NCBI GenBank assembly: GCA_944388765.1
Contig: CALXKA010000005.1
Location: forward strand, 1-50,359
Reading direction: 5' to 3'
DNA: 50,359 nt
From: an uncultured Clostridia bacterium
Lineage (GTDB): Bacteria; Bacillota; Clostridia; TANB77; CAG-508
The translations under genes and the position numbers were made by a program. Numbering within the stretch: position 1 is the first letter of the stretch; every line of letters begins with the position of its first letter. The notes beneath the pieces are model-generated. The model ran no database searches and was not told where the DNA came from. It saw only the letters and a program-made list of their open reading frames with translations. Positions 7,975 to 17,914 of the stretch are shown here, piece after piece.

Positions 7975-8658
7975 TTAATCCCCTTTTTCCAATATTTGAT
8001 TTTTATTTTTCTTATGGTCTTTTGTTGAAACATATTCAACATTTTGGGTTGTTTCTATGTCTTCATAATCGTCTTTACTATATCCAATTCTATTTTCTAT
8101 ATCTTGTATATATATTCCAGATTCATAATGTTCTTTTCTTGTTAATACTTTTGGTCCTAATAGATATCTTTTTAATATTTCCTTATCTTCTTTATTTACC
8201 TGATCTGGACCTATTTTCAAGTTTTCATATCTCCATATTACATGTCGTTCATAACTATTAAAACTACTACTATTCAAATTAGTATAGTCATACTCTACTT
8301 TAAATTGAATTCCATGTATTATTATTGTTATATTGCTCCATAATTCTTCTCTTTCTGACCTTCTAAATTCTTCTCTTAATTCCTTTATTTTATTATATAA
8401 AATACGTACTAACTCAACATATTGATTTTCATCTAAATTAAATTTAGATGGTATTTCATATACATTTACAGGTTTTTTCTTTAATATTCCTTTTGGGATA
8501 TAATAGAAAAATAATTCTCCTGTTTTACCTTCATTGTCTGGTTTGTCTAATATGGAACTATATAAATATAAATCTTCCCATTTTTCTGGAATCATATAAA
8601 ATAATTTTCTTTGTATATCTTCATATATTTCTTTTATCTTTTTCGTATGATTTAACAT
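7975..8658 (-). CDS. YezG-family (DUF600) immunity protein, orphan
   Basis: 227 residues. Residues 1-160 match the YezG/DUF600 immunity fold: MIPEKWEDLYLYSSI, then GELFFYYIPKG, then ITIIIHGIQFKVEYDYTNL and RHVIWRYENLKIGP. YezG-type proteins neutralise LXG/YeeF-type polymorphic toxins in the cytosol. No toxin gene is visible near it; it follows gpmI by only 7 bases and is probably co-transcribed with the glycolytic genes. The C-terminal 65 residues (from about LLGPKVLTRKEHYESG on) are a charged extension. It may be an orphan immunity gene protecting against neighbours, or a domesticated family member. Confidence 0.75.
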   Translation of the reverse strand: MLNHTKKIKEIYEDIQRKLFYMIPEKWEDLYLYSSILDKPDNEGKTGELFFYYIPKGILKKKPVNVYEIPSKFNLDENQYVELVRILYNKIKELREEFRRSEREELWSNITIIIHGIQFKVEYDYTNLNSSSFNSYERHVIWRYENLKIGPDQVNKEDKEILKRYLLGPKVLTRKEHYESGIYIQDIENRIGYSKDDYEDIETTQNVEYVSTKDHKKNKNQILEKGD

Positions 8659-8665
8659 ATCCCTT

Positions 8666-10207
8666 TTATTCCTTATCTAATAAACTTTCCCCAGTCATTT
8701 CTTCTGGTTTTTCTAAATTCATTAAATCAAGCATTGTTGGCGCTAAATCTGCTAGTTTTCCACCTGATTTTAATTTTAAATCTTTATCTGGTGTTACTAA
8801 TATTATTGGAACTGGATTTGTAGTATGTGCTGTATGTGGTTCTCCTGTTTTATAATCTATCATTTGTTCTGCATTACCATGATCTGCTGTTATTATTAAA
8901 TTTCCTCGTTTTTCTTCTACTAAACTTACTACTCTTCCTACACATTCATCTACCGCTTCTACTGCCTTTATTGCAGCTTCTAAACTTCCAGTATGTCCTA
9001 CCATATCTGTATTTGCATAATTTAATATTATACTATCATATTTATCAGATTTTATAGCATCTATTACCTTATCTGTAACTTCATATGCACTCATTTCTGG
9101 TTTCATATCATACGTTTCTACTTTTGGAGATGGTACTAATATTCTATCTTCTCCTGGATATTGCTTTTCTTCTCCTCCATTAAAGAAAAATGTTACATGA
9201 GCATATTTTTCAGTCTCAGCTATTCTAAGTTGTGTGTATCCTAATTTACTTATATATTCTCCAAATGTATTGTGTAATGGTTCTTTTTTAAAAGCTATAT
9301 GAACATTTGGCATTGTTTCATCATAATTCGTAAAACATACATAATATAAATCTAAATCTTTTTTAGTTTCAAATTCATTAAATTCTGGATCTACTAGCGT
9401 TCTTGTTATCTCTCTTGCTCTATCTGGTCTAAAATTAAAGAATATTACACTATCATGTTTACCAATTGTCGCAACTGGTTCTTCTCCATTACAAATTACT
9501 GTTGGTTCAACAAATTCATCAAATACTTCTTTTTGATATGAGTCTTCTATTGCTTTTACTGTACTTCCGGCTTTATTTCCTTCTCCGTTTACCATTGCAT
9601 CATAGCATTTTTGAATTCTTTGCCATCTTTTGTCTCTATCCATGCTATAGAATCTTCCTGAAATACTCGCAATTTTTCCTACTTCTTTTTCTGTCATTTT
9701 TTCTTGTAGTTTCATAATATATCCTTCTGCTGATGCTGGTGGCGTATCTCTTCCATCTAAGAAACAGTGTACATAAACATCTTCAAAATCTCTTCTTTTA
9801 GCCATTTCTAATAGTCCATATAAATGACGATTATGACTATGAACTCCACCATCTGATAATAAGCCTAAAATATGCAACTTTGAATTATATTTTTTACAAT
9901 TTTCAATTGCAGCTATAAACTCTGGATTTGTAAAAAAGTCTCCATCTTCAATTGATTTTGTAATTCTTGTTAACTCTTGATAAACAATTCTTCCTGCTCC
10001 TATATTTGTATGACCTACTTCTGAATTTCCCATTTGTCCTTCTGGCAATCCTACTGCTAAGCCACTTGTATATATATCTGTATTTGGATATTTTTTCATT
10101 AGTTTATCAATATTAGGGGTTTTAGCTAATTTTATGGCATTTCCATCTTTATTTTGATTATCACCAAAACCGTCTAATATCATTAGCATTGTTAACTTAT
10201 CTTTCAT
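8666..10207 (-). CDS. gpmI: 2,3-bisphosphoglycerate-independent phosphoglycerate mutase
   Basis: Glycolytic enzyme interconverting 3- and 2-phosphoglycerate in the cytosol with two Mn ions. Seen: LMILDGFGDN with the first metal Asp, the catalytic serine at about S62 in GNSEVGHTNIGAGR, DGGVHSHNRHLYGLL, HCFLDGRDTPPASAEGY, FNFRPDRAREITR, NYANTDMVGHTG and ITADHGNAEQM. About 513 residues is normal. The ATG at 10205-10207 is preferred because AAGGATGG precedes it at proper spacing; an in-frame ATG at 10216 falls inside that site. It is 18 bases after tpiA. Confidence 0.97.
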   Translation of the reverse strand: MKDKLTMLMILDGFGDNQNKDGNAIKLAKTPNIDKLMKKYPNTDIYTSGLAVGLPEGQMGNSEVGHTNIGAGRIVYQELTRITKSIEDGDFFTNPEFIAAIENCKKYNSKLHILGLLSDGGVHSHNRHLYGLLEMAKRRDFEDVYVHCFLDGRDTPPASAEGYIMKLQEKMTEKEVGKIASISGRFYSMDRDKRWQRIQKCYDAMVNGEGNKAGSTVKAIEDSYQKEVFDEFVEPTVICNGEEPVATIGKHDSVIFFNFRPDRAREITRTLVDPEFNEFETKKDLDLYYVCFTNYDETMPNVHIAFKKEPLHNTFGEYISKLGYTQLRIAETEKYAHVTFFFNGGEEKQYPGEDRILVPSPKVETYDMKPEMSAYEVTDKVIDAIKSDKYDSIILNYANTDMVGHTGSLEAAIKAVEAVDECVGRVVSLVEEKRGNLIITADHGNAEQMIDYKTGEPHTAHTTNPVPIILVTPDKDLKLKSGGKLADLAPTMLDLMNLEKPEEMTGESLLDKE

Positions 10208-10225
10208 TATTACCATCCTTTTCTT

Positions 10226-10978
10226 TTATTTATTGTAATTTACTATTTTACTAAATTCATCTGATTTTAAACTTGCACCTCCAACAAGTGCACCATCTAT
10301 ATCAGACATAGAAAATAGTTCTTTGGCATTTGAGCTCTTAACACTTCCGCCATACTGTATTATAACTCTATCGGCAACATTTTGTCCATAGATTTGAGCA
10401 ATTTTATTTCTTATCGCTTTTATAGCATCATTTGCATCTTCTTTTGTTGCAGTTTTTCCTGTTCCGATTGCCCATATTGGTTCATATGCTATTATTGTAT
10501 TTTCAATTTGCTCATTTGTCAATCCATCTAATGCCAATTTGGTTTGATTTGTTATTACTTCCTCTACTTTTCCTTCTTCTCTTTGTTCTAATGTTTCCCC
10601 AACACAAACAATTGGCTTTAATCCATTTTCAAATACTGCTTTTAATTTTTTATTAACAGTTTCATCTGTCTCATTAAAGTATTGTCTTCTTTCTGAGTGT
10701 CCTATTATTACATATTCTACATTAATCGATTTTAACATTTTTCCAGAAACTTCTCCTGTATATGCTCCATTTTCTGCAAAATGCATATTTTGTGCACCTA
10801 TTTTAATATTTGTATTTTGTGCTGTAAGTAGAGCATAAAACAAATCTGTATATGGCACACATAAAATAACTTCATTATCTGTATCTTTTACTAATGGTGC
10901 TAATTCCTCTATAAATTGTATTGTTTCATTTGGAAGCATATTCATCTTCCAGTTACCTGCAATTACTTTTTTTCTCAT
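10226..10978 (-). CDS. tpiA: Triosephosphate isomerase
   Basis: 250-residue TIM barrel that interconverts dihydroxyacetone phosphate and glyceraldehyde 3-phosphate. The active site is complete: K11 in GNWKMN, H94 in VIIGHSERRQYF, E166 in AYEPIWAIGTGKTA, and the phosphate-binding YGGSVKSSNAKEL. The ribosome binding site is AAAGGAGAATTTT before ATG. It belongs to the pgk - NUDIX - kinase-like - NUDIX - tpiA - gpmI series on the minus strand. Confidence 0.98.
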   Translation of the reverse strand: MRKKVIAGNWKMNMLPNETIQFIEELAPLVKDTDNEVILCVPYTDLFYALLTAQNTNIKIGAQNMHFAENGAYTGEVSGKMLKSINVEYVIIGHSERRQYFNETDETVNKKLKAVFENGLKPIVCVGETLEQREEGKVEEVITNQTKLALDGLTNEQIENTIIAYEPIWAIGTGKTATKEDANDAIKAIRNKIAQIYGQNVADRVIIQYGGSVKSSNAKELFSMSDIDGALVGGASLKSDEFSKIVNYNK

Positions 10979-11060
10979 AAAATTCTCCTTTCAAGGATTA
11001 AGGAATGAAATTTCAAATCTCTAATAATTAAGATTCATAAAAAACACACCTTACTAATTC

Positions 11061-11609
11061 CTATTTATTTTTTATTATTTTATTTCTTTTTTCATTTAAA
11101 ATTTCTAGCATCTCATAAAAATTATCCCAATTTGTAAAAGTATAATTTGCATCTTGTTTTTCTTTCAATATTTTCATTTCTTCAAGTGACATATATTTTA
11201 GATCACTTAGTTCTTCTTTTTGTATTGTATAATCTTCTAGTTCGTAATCTACTACTGTAAAGTAGTTATATGTGAAATGATGGTTATTATCGTTTTCTTT
11301 GATATATTTTTCAATTGATATTAATTCCCAATTTTCTGCTGGTATTTTAACTCCAATTTCCTCTTTTGTTTCTCTTTGTACTGCATGTAGTGTTTCTTCT
11401 CCTGCATCTACATGCCCACCTGTTCTTGCCCACTTATTTGCATTTATTGGTTTTGTTGCTACTCTTTTTTGAAATAAAAGTTCACCATTCTTATTCATTA
11501 TCCAGGCACCTACATGTCTATGCCATAAACCTTTTTCATGTACTAGTTTTCTTGTTTCTGTTTTTCCAGTTAAATTATTTTTTTCATCTACAATATCTAA
11601 TTTTTCCAT
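11061..11609 (-). CDS. NUDIX hydrolase, IDI/YfcD-like
   Basis: 182 residues with a complete NUDIX box, GHVDAGEETLHAVQ followed by RETKEEIGV, which binds Mg for diphosphate hydrolysis. The N-terminus MEKLDIVDEKNN and GLWHRHVGAWIMN match the subgroup resembling isopentenyl-diphosphate isomerase and E. coli YfcD. The start at 11607-11609 follows GGAG; a longer frame to 11651 overlaps the kinase-like gene and lacks a site. It lies 14 bases after that gene. The substrate is unknown. Confidence 0.85.
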   Translation of the reverse strand: MEKLDIVDEKNNLTGKTETRKLVHEKGLWHRHVGAWIMNKNGELLFQKRVATKPINANKWARTGGHVDAGEETLHAVQRETKEEIGVKIPAENWELISIEKYIKENDNNHHFTYNYFTVVDYELEDYTIQKEELSDLKYMSLEEMKILKEKQDANYTFTNWDNFYEMLEILNEKRNKIIKNK

Positions 11610-11622
11610 TAATTCTCCTAAT

Positions 11623-12195
11623 TTAATATAATATTTTATCTTGTTTAGCACATATATTTTTTATTACATTAATTAATTCATCTACTGATTTTTCCGTATA
11701 GTCGTTATAAAAAATATAATCAAATTGCTTTCTTAAATCATTATTGGTTTTAAAATTTTTTGTATGTTCTTCTATTTCAATTAATCGATCTTTTTCAATC
11801 TTTTTAGGTAGTCTTCTTTCTTTTAACTTTTGTTTTGCAATTTCTATATCTTTTGGAATTATATATATAGAAAATGTATTTTTAACTTCTTTTTTCAATT
11901 GATATATTATTGGATAATGCAACTCCACCACACTATTTCCATCTGATTTCATTTCCTTAGTTGGATATCCATATTTGTATCCTAACATTTCAAAAGTAAC
12001 TATGATTTCCTTTTTTCTTTTTAATTCTTCAAATTCTTTATCTGTTACAAACTTCTTATCTACTCCATCTATTTCTCCATTTCTCTTTTCTCTTGTTGTT
12101 ATAATTGTCTGTATAGGAATTCCTAGCTTTTCTTGAATCTGTTTTTTAAAATAAGATTTACCTACTCCTGTTATACCTGACAAAGTTATTATCAT
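11623..12195 (-). CDS. Guanylate-kinase-like nucleotide kinase
   Basis: About 190 residues with a P-loop GITGVGKS at the N-terminus, then TTREKRNGEIDGVDKKFV and LGYKYGYPTKEM. These follow the guanylate kinase pattern of P-loop, TTR-x-kR substrate segment and the y-G region. The sequence is divergent enough that GMP specificity is uncertain, and a housekeeping gmk is probably elsewhere. The ATG at 12193-12195 has GGGTGA five bases before it; GTG at 12204 is an alternative. The two flanking NUDIX genes suggest a small nucleotide-modification unit inserted among glycolytic genes. Confidence 0.7.
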   Translation of the reverse strand: MIITLSGITGVGKSYFKKQIQEKLGIPIQTIITTREKRNGEIDGVDKKFVTDKEFEELKRKKEIIVTFEMLGYKYGYPTKEMKSDGNSVVELHYPIIYQLKKEVKNTFSIYIIPKDIEIAKQKLKERRLPKKIEKDRLIEIEEHTKNFKTNNDLRKQFDYIFYNDYTEKSVDELINVIKNICAKQDKILY

Positions 12196-12225
12196 CTTTC
12201 TCACCCATTACTTTATATATTGCTA

Positions 12226-12834
12226 TTATCTTTGTTCAACTTCTTTATCCTTTTCCTTATAATGTTCTTTTACTTTTTCAAATATTTTTTCATATCTTTT
12301 ATCATATGGAAATTTTGTTTTATTTTGCCTTATTAAATCAAATACTTCTTCCATTGGAATCCATTCTATATCTGATACTTCCTCTTTTTGAGTACTTAAC
12401 TCTTCTAATTTTGTTTTCATTACATAAAACTGTATAAAAAATTTTCTTTCATTTCCACCATTTTTAAAAATTAAATCTAATTCATCTAATTTTCTCAAAT
12501 TAAAAATTGCTTCATTTCTTGCATCTTCCTGCTCCTTGCTGTCTCCTTTATGCAACTCTTCTACATATTCTCTAACCATAGCTTGAGTTGGAGTTTCATT
12601 ATTATCTATATGCCCTGAACACAAATCTATTTCTCCTGCTGTAATTTTTGTGTTTCCTCTCTTTTCTATTAGTACATTCCCATTTTTATCTAATATAAAG
12701 CATGAAACTCCTCCTAAATAATCGCTCTGATTTAACTCAATATTTGGCGAAATTCTATTTTTAAATACTTTTTTTCCTCCTGAATTTTTCCTATATATTT
12801 TATAAAATTGCCATTTTTCTTTAAATTCATCCAT
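12226..12834 (-). CDS. Divergent NUDIX hydrolase
   Basis: About 202 residues. The NUDIX box is GHIDNNETPTQAMV followed by REYVEEL; the glycine that normally closes the box is replaced and a longer charged loop (KGDSKEQEDARNEA) follows. This marks it as a separate subgroup from the other NUDIX protein here. GGVSCFILDKNGNVLIEKRG precedes the box as the first strands. The ATG at 12832-12834 is chosen from the AAGGATG site upstream, which also contains an earlier ATG. It starts 14 bases after pgk. Confidence 0.75.
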   Translation of the reverse strand: MDEFKEKWQFYKIYRKNSGGKKVFKNRISPNIELNQSDYLGGVSCFILDKNGNVLIEKRGNTKITAGEIDLCSGHIDNNETPTQAMVREYVEELHKGDSKEQEDARNEAIFNLRKLDELDLIFKNGGNERKFFIQFYVMKTKLEELSTQKEEVSDIEWIPMEEVFDLIRQNKTKFPYDKRYEKIFEKVKEHYKEKDKEVEQR

Positions 12835-12848
12835 TCTTAACATCCTTT

Positions 12849-14033
12849 TTATTTATCTAATAAACATTCTATTCCTGGTAGTTTTTTTCCTTCTAAGAAT
12901 TCTAGTGATGCTCCTCCACCAGTTGAAATATGTGTCATGTTATCTTCTAATTCTGCTTTTTTAACTGCTGCTGCTGAATCTCCTCCACCAATTATTGTTG
13001 TTGCATCTATTTCAGCTAGCACTTTTGCAATCGAATTTGTTCCAACTGCAAATTGTGGAAATTCAAATAATCCTAATGGTCCATTCCATACAACTGTTTT
13101 GGCTTTTCTAAGTTCATCTGAAAACATTTTTATTGTTTCTTCTCCTATGTCAAAGCCTTCCCAATCAGCTGGAATTTCTGTGTATTTTACTGTTTTACTT
13201 TCTGTATCTTCTTTAAATTCTTTTCCTACTTTTGTATCAACTGGAAGCATTAATTTTACACCTTTTTGTTTTGCTTTTTCCATTGCCTGTTTTGCTAAAT
13301 CTAATTTATCTAATTCGCAAATTGATTTTCCTACTTCATATCCCATTGACTTAAAGAAAGTATATGCCATACCTCCACCAATCATTAATACATCTACTTT
13401 TTCAAGTAAACTATCTATAACTCCTATTTTATCAGAAACTTTTGCTCCTCCTAAAATTGCAACAAATGGTCTTTCTGGATTTGATACTGCTTTTCCTAAG
13501 AATTTTAATTCTTTTTCAATTAAAAATCCTGCTACTGCTGGTAAATATGCAGAAACACCTGCTGTTGATGCATGAGCTCTATGAACTGCTCCAAATGCAT
13601 CACTTACATATACCTCTGCCATACTTGCTAATTCTTTCGCAAATTCCGGATCATTTTCTGTTTCTTCTTTATGAAATCTTACATTCTCTAATAACATTAT
13701 TTGTCCATTTTGTAAATTTGCTGCTTTTGTTTTTGCATCTTCTCCAATTACATCTTCTGCCATTATTACTTCTTTATCTAATAATCTTGATAATTCTTTT
13801 GATACTGGTTTTAATGAAAATTCTGGTTTAAATTCTCCTTTTGGTCTTCCTAAATGTGAACATAGTATGATTGCGCAATTTTGCTCTAATAAATATTTTA
13901 TAGTTGGTAATGCTGCAACTATTCTTGTATTATCAGTTATATTTCGATTTTCATCCATTGGAACATTAAAATCACAACGTACCAATACCTTCTTTTCTTT
14001 TAAATCAATGTCCTTTACTGTTTTCTTATTCAT
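12849..14033 (-). CDS. pgk: Phosphoglycerate kinase
   Basis: 394 residues, the usual length. It makes ATP from 1,3-bisphosphoglycerate in glycolysis. Seen: [50 protein letters not shown] (substrate side), then [36 protein letters not shown] and [13 protein letters not shown] (nucleotide side). It uses CGT at R19 and CGA at R30, so those arginine codons are decoded in this organism, which bears on the CGG observation. Its promoter is inside the terminator of the upstream pilin-like gene. The ribosome binding site is TTAGGAGGAA. Confidence 0.98.
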   Translation of the reverse strand: MNKKTVKDIDLKEKKVLVRCDFNVPMDENRNITDNTRIVAALPTIKYLLEQNCAIILCSHLGRPKGEFKPEFSLKPVSKELSRLLDKEVIMAEDVIGEDAKTKAANLQNGQIMLLENVRFHKEETENDPEFAKELASMAEVYVSDAFGAVHRAHASTAGVSAYLPAVAGFLIEKELKFLGKAVSNPERPFVAILGGAKVSDKIGVIDSLLEKVDVLMIGGGMAYTFFKSMGYEVGKSICELDKLDLAKQAMEKAKQKGVKLMLPVDTKVGKEFKEDTESKTVKYTEIPADWEGFDIGEETIKMFSDELRKAKTVVWNGPLGLFEFPQFAVGTNSIAKVLAEIDATTIIGGGDSAAAVKKAELEDNMTHISTGGGASLEFLEGKKLPGIECLLDK

Positions 14034-14094
14034 TTTTCATTCCTCCTAATATATTTTATATTTATATTATTTGCATATTTTTTCTAGCAATACC

Positions 14095-14133
14095 ATTTTA
14101 TATTAAAAAAGAACACTTTTCAAGTGTTCTTTT
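14095..14133 (-). promoter_or_regulatory. Combined terminator (pilin-like gene) and promoter (pgk)
   Basis: A 12-bp stem (14107-14118 with 14122-14133, loop TTC) followed by a T-run terminates the pilin-like gene. On the same strand TTGAAA (14118-14123), in the loop and stem, stands 17 bases from TAAAAT (14095-14100), giving a sigma-A type promoter for pgk. Two more copies of this arrangement occur at 15191-15229 and 16338-16376. Confidence 0.7.
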
Positions 14134-14154
14134 GAATTTTATATATACTTCAAA

Positions 14155-15147
14155 CTAATTTTTATTTTCTAGTGTATATGGTGTATTAACACCATCTCCA
14201 TTTATTATATTAATATCAGAATTTAAAGTAAACACTGGTCTGAAACCATTTGTATAACTTTCTCCAACACTATTGCTACCAGCAAGTGAATTTGTATTAT
14301 AAATCCAGTTACTAGTTCTTTGTCCAGAATTACTAACAAAATACACCATATAATATATTGTACCAGCTGCTCCATCACTATTATTATAAGCTAGCCAATA
14401 TGTTTTTCCAATATTTGTTATCCCTGATCCAACTTTATTCATTTGATTGTAATCTATATTATATTTTCCTTCATTTTTATTATTTGGTACCGTTCCAACA
14501 CATCTCGCATCTCTTGCATATTCAGCATTCAAATACTCTATGGCCTTTTTATTAAGTATTGATATAACATTATCATATGAATATTTCGCCTTTTCAAAAT
14601 TAGTATTTCCTATTGCAGTTGGATCATTATATCCTAATGTAACGTCGCAAACTACGTCTGACGCTATTATCTGTACTCCATAATTTGTTCCATTTGTTTC
14701 ATTATAATTTGTGTCATATAATACTATACATTCTATTGTATTTCCCTGTTTATCTATATAGTTTACTTTATCTCCTACTTTTAATTCTTCTACTGTTAAG
14801 TTGTTTTCCCATCCAATAATTTCATCATAGTCAATAGTATATCCTCCATCTTTTGTAACAAAATTATTATCACCTAAGGTTCCTTCATTATATCCATTTT
14901 CTTCAATAATTGCTTTTAATTCATCTTTTGTTGGAGTGTTTCCTGTTTTTGTCTTCTCCTTTAATAAATCTGCTTGTATCTTTTCTATAATACTTTCTCT
15001 TTGAGCCTCTGATGAAGTATTTGTTGCTTCATTTATTAAGCCTTTATCTCCTGTTAATGTAGTTATTGATATTCCCGCTAAAATTATCAAAACAATTATT
15101 GTAACAACTAATGCAATTAAAGTTACTCCTTTTTCTTTCTTTTGCAT
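14155..15147 (-). CDS. Pilin-like surface protein with class III-type N-terminus
   Basis: 330 residues. The N-terminus MQKKEKG is followed by VTLIALVVTIIVLIILAGIS, the prepilin-peptidase pattern (basic leader, Gly, hydrophobic helix) but with Ala where type IV pilins have Glu at +5. Such proteins are numerous in gut Clostridia. A helical linker follows (residues about 30-80), then a C-terminal globular domain ending with GFRPVFTLNSDINI, common in clostridial surface proteins. It sits between gapA and pgk with its own promoter and terminator. The start at 15145-15147 has GGAGG seven bases upstream. Assembly into a pilus is unproven. Confidence 0.7.
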   Translation of the reverse strand: MQKKEKGVTLIALVVTIIVLIILAGISITTLTGDKGLINEATNTSSEAQRESIIEKIQADLLKEKTKTGNTPTKDELKAIIEENGYNEGTLGDNNFVTKDGGYTIDYDEIIGWENNLTVEELKVGDKVNYIDKQGNTIECIVLYDTNYNETNGTNYGVQIIASDVVCDVTLGYNDPTAIGNTNFEKAKYSYDNVISILNKKAIEYLNAEYARDARCVGTVPNNKNEGKYNIDYNQMNKVGSGITNIGKTYWLAYNNSDGAAGTIYYMVYFVSNSGQRTSNWIYNTNSLAGSNSVGESYTNGFRPVFTLNSDINIINGDGVNTPYTLENKN

Positions 15148-15190
15148 TCTATTTCCTCCTTTGTATTTCATATACTTCTTTTCTTAATAT

Positions 15191-15229
15191 ATTTTATACA
15201 AAAAAGAATACTTTTTCAAGTATTCTTTT
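15191..15229 (-). promoter_or_regulatory. Combined terminator (gapA) and promoter (pilin-like gene)
   Basis: A perfect 12-bp stem (15202-15213 with 15218-15229, loop TTTC) ends gapA. On the minus strand TTGAAA (15214-15219), 17 bases, then TAAAAT (15191-15196) forms the promoter of the pilin-like gene. Confidence 0.7.
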
Positions 15230-15260
15230 AAACATTTTTATTTTAATTAATAGTTATAAT

Positions 15261-16301
<1,041 letters not shown>

Positions 16302-16337
16302 TTATTTATTATTACCCAATTTTTCTCGGGCAATTCC

Positions 16338-16376
16338 ATTCTATACCAAAAAAGAATACTTTTCAAGTACTCTTTT
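16338..16376 (-). promoter_or_regulatory. Combined terminator (surface cassette A) and promoter (gapA)
   Basis: A 12-bp stem with one mismatch (16350-16361 with 16365-16376, loop TTC) terminates the 16385-17002 gene. TTGAAA (16361-16366), 17 bases, then TAGAAT (16338-16343) on the minus strand gives the gapA promoter. The homology to the module at 14095-14133 extends past the hairpin (GCAATaCCATT and GCAATtCCATT on the plus strand). Confidence 0.7.
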
Positions 16377-16384
16377 TAAGTTTT

Positions 16385-17002
16385 TTAATTAAATTTTAGT
16401 TTTAATCCTATCATAGCTATTCCTACTGCATCATTATTCACAGTTTTAGAATTTTTTGTTGGTACCTCAATTTTCAATATTACATTATTAGCACTTTTAT
16501 CAAACCATGATGCGGTTAATGTAAATCCTGTTATAGTATTTGTAAAAGCCTCTCCCAATAAATAATTATCATTCTGTCTTATTACTAGATTAGTTATACC
16601 TTCAACAGATATAGACTGTACAGAACTATCAATTATTTTTCCTAAGTATATTGTACAATAATAATTTGTAGCACTTGTCGTTACAAATCCTGATGTTTGA
16701 ACTGACATAGTTAATATATCTCCCGGTTTATATACCTTATCTTCTTTTATTTCTTCTACTTTATCATTGAGTATTTCTTCTAATTCATCTTTCGTCACAT
16801 ATTCTTGTTTTTCTTCTGTCTCCTTATATACATTATCCAAATCTACTTCATTTTGATTATATTGTTTTGTTATTTCTTCTATTTTCTTTTCTTCACTTCT
16901 ATTTTTATTCGTTATTCCTATATTTACTATTAATAGTATTACTATCATAAACATACATGCTATTAGTACAAATAATGTTACTGAGCCTTTTTCTTTTTTC
17001 AT
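16385..17002 (-). CDS. Surface cassette A: anchored stalk with phage tail-like C-terminal domain
   Basis: 205 residues. MKKEKG, then a membrane helix (SVTLFVLIACMFMIVILLIV), then a coiled-coil stalk (RSEEKKIEEITKQYNQNE, to about residue 90), then a beta-rich head with GDILTMSVQTSGFVT, LVIRQNDNYLLG and NDAVGIAMIGL. The head is homologous to that of cassette C (17954-18568) and resembles receptor-binding or tail-fibre domains of phages. The stem is nearly identical to cassettes B and C. It should be an exported, membrane-anchored protein; adhesion is inference. Confidence 0.65.
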   Translation of the reverse strand: MKKEKGSVTLFVLIACMFMIVILLIVNIGITNKNRSEEKKIEEITKQYNQNEVDLDNVYKETEEKQEYVTKDELEEILNDKVEEIKEDKVYKPGDILTMSVQTSGFVTTSATNYYCTIYLGKIIDSSVQSISVEGITNLVIRQNDNYLLGEAFTNTITGFTLTASWFDKSANNVILKIEVPTKNSKTVNNDAVGIAMIGLKLKFN

Positions 17003-17040
17003 TCTTTTTACCTCTTTTTCTACTTTTTTCTTCTTTTGTA

Positions 17041-17070
17041 ATTATATTTTTTGTAACTTTATTTATACAA
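17041..17070 (-). promoter_or_regulatory. Promoter of surface cassette A
   Basis: Minus-strand TTGTAT (17065-17070), 18 bases, then TATAAT (17041-17046). The same block stands at matching positions before cassettes B and C, inside an almost identical leader of about 80 bases. Confidence 0.6.
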
Positions 17071-17111
17071 TAGTTTTAACTATTTTTAGTTATATCTTTT
17101 TTACATAAAAA

Positions 17112-17134
17112 ACATTACTACTTTATAGTAATGT
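17112..17134 (-). terminator. Terminator of surface cassette B
   Basis: A perfect 9-bp stem ACATTACTA / TAGTAATGT with a 5-base loop, followed by six Ts on the minus strand, begins 11 bases after the cassette B stop. Confidence 0.75.
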
Positions 17135-17145
17135 CAATTATTATT

Positions 17146-17799
17146 TTAACTAATTCTTTTCCATATATATGTTACTACATATGGTTGTATATTATTATGT
17201 GCTTGATTTCCCCCATTATATTGAATTGTAGTATTTCTTGGATTAGATGAACTTACTTCATCTGACCCACTAAAAAAATTAAGACGCCCTGATCCACCAC
17301 TTGCTGATGCATATCCAAATCCTACATATTCATTGCCATTATTTAAAAAGTTATGTCTGTGTCTTGCTAATTCATTCACAGTCAAAGTATGCTCATATTC
17401 TCCTCCTGTTTCATTTATTTCAAATACTTTTTGTACATTATTGCTATCTGTTCCTGTTCCTGCTCCTACTATTGTTCTTCCTTCTCCATAACTTTCCCAT
17501 TTTCCTCCTAAATATTCTCCTGGATTTTGATTATTCGTTGATATATATATACTTCCTACCGGATATATTATTTCTATTAATTCTCCTTTTGTTATATATT
17601 CATTTTCATCTACTATTTTTTCATATGCATTATTTAAATCTGTCTCATTTTGATTATATTGTTTTGCTATTTCTTCTATTTTCTTTTCTTCACTTCTATT
17701 TTTGTTCATTATTCCTATATTTACTATTAATAGTATTATTATCATAAACATGCATGCTATTAGTACAAATAATGTTACTGAGCCCTTTTCTTTTTTCAT
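17146..17799 (-). CDS. Surface cassette B: anchored stalk with phage tail collar-like domain
   Basis: 217 residues. Same signal/anchor and stalk as cassettes A and C to about residue 75. The head then begins IYPVGSIYISTNNQNPGEYL with GGKWESYGEGRTIVGAG, continues EYEHTLTVNELARHRHN and ends NNIQPYVVTYIWKRIS. This is the layout of phage tail collar / microcystin-dependent-protein-type domains (P-VGS-I, GRT-VG, H-H, QPY...W-R). No other phage structural genes are nearby, so the domain appears to be used on the host surface. It has its own promoter and terminator. Confidence 0.75.
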   Translation of the reverse strand: MKKEKGSVTLFVLIACMFMIIILLIVNIGIMNKNRSEEKKIEEIAKQYNQNETDLNNAYEKIVDENEYITKGELIEIIYPVGSIYISTNNQNPGEYLGGKWESYGEGRTIVGAGTGTDSNNVQKVFEINETGGEYEHTLTVNELARHRHNFLNNGNEYVGFGYASASGGSGRLNFFSGSDEVSSSNPRNTTIQYNGGNQAHNNIQPYVVTYIWKRIS

Positions 17800-17837
17800 C
17801 TTCTTTACCTCTTTTTCTACTTTTTTCTTCTTTTGTA

Positions 17838-17867
17838 ATTATATTTTTTATAACATTATTTATACAA
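17838..17867 (-). promoter_or_regulatory. Promoter of surface cassette B
   Basis: Minus-strand TTGTAT (17862-17867), 18 bases, then TATAAT (17838-17843), as in cassettes A and C. GAGGTAAAG follows before the ATG. Confidence 0.6.
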
Positions 17868-17914
17868 TACTTTTCTTTGTTTTAACTTATACCTTTTTTA
17901 CATAAATATAAAGT

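Noticed and set aside
17041..17070. A riboswitch in the repeated leaders of the surface cassettes
   Set aside because: The leaders are almost pure purine runs (GAAGAAAAAAG) without stable paired elements; duplication explains their similarity.
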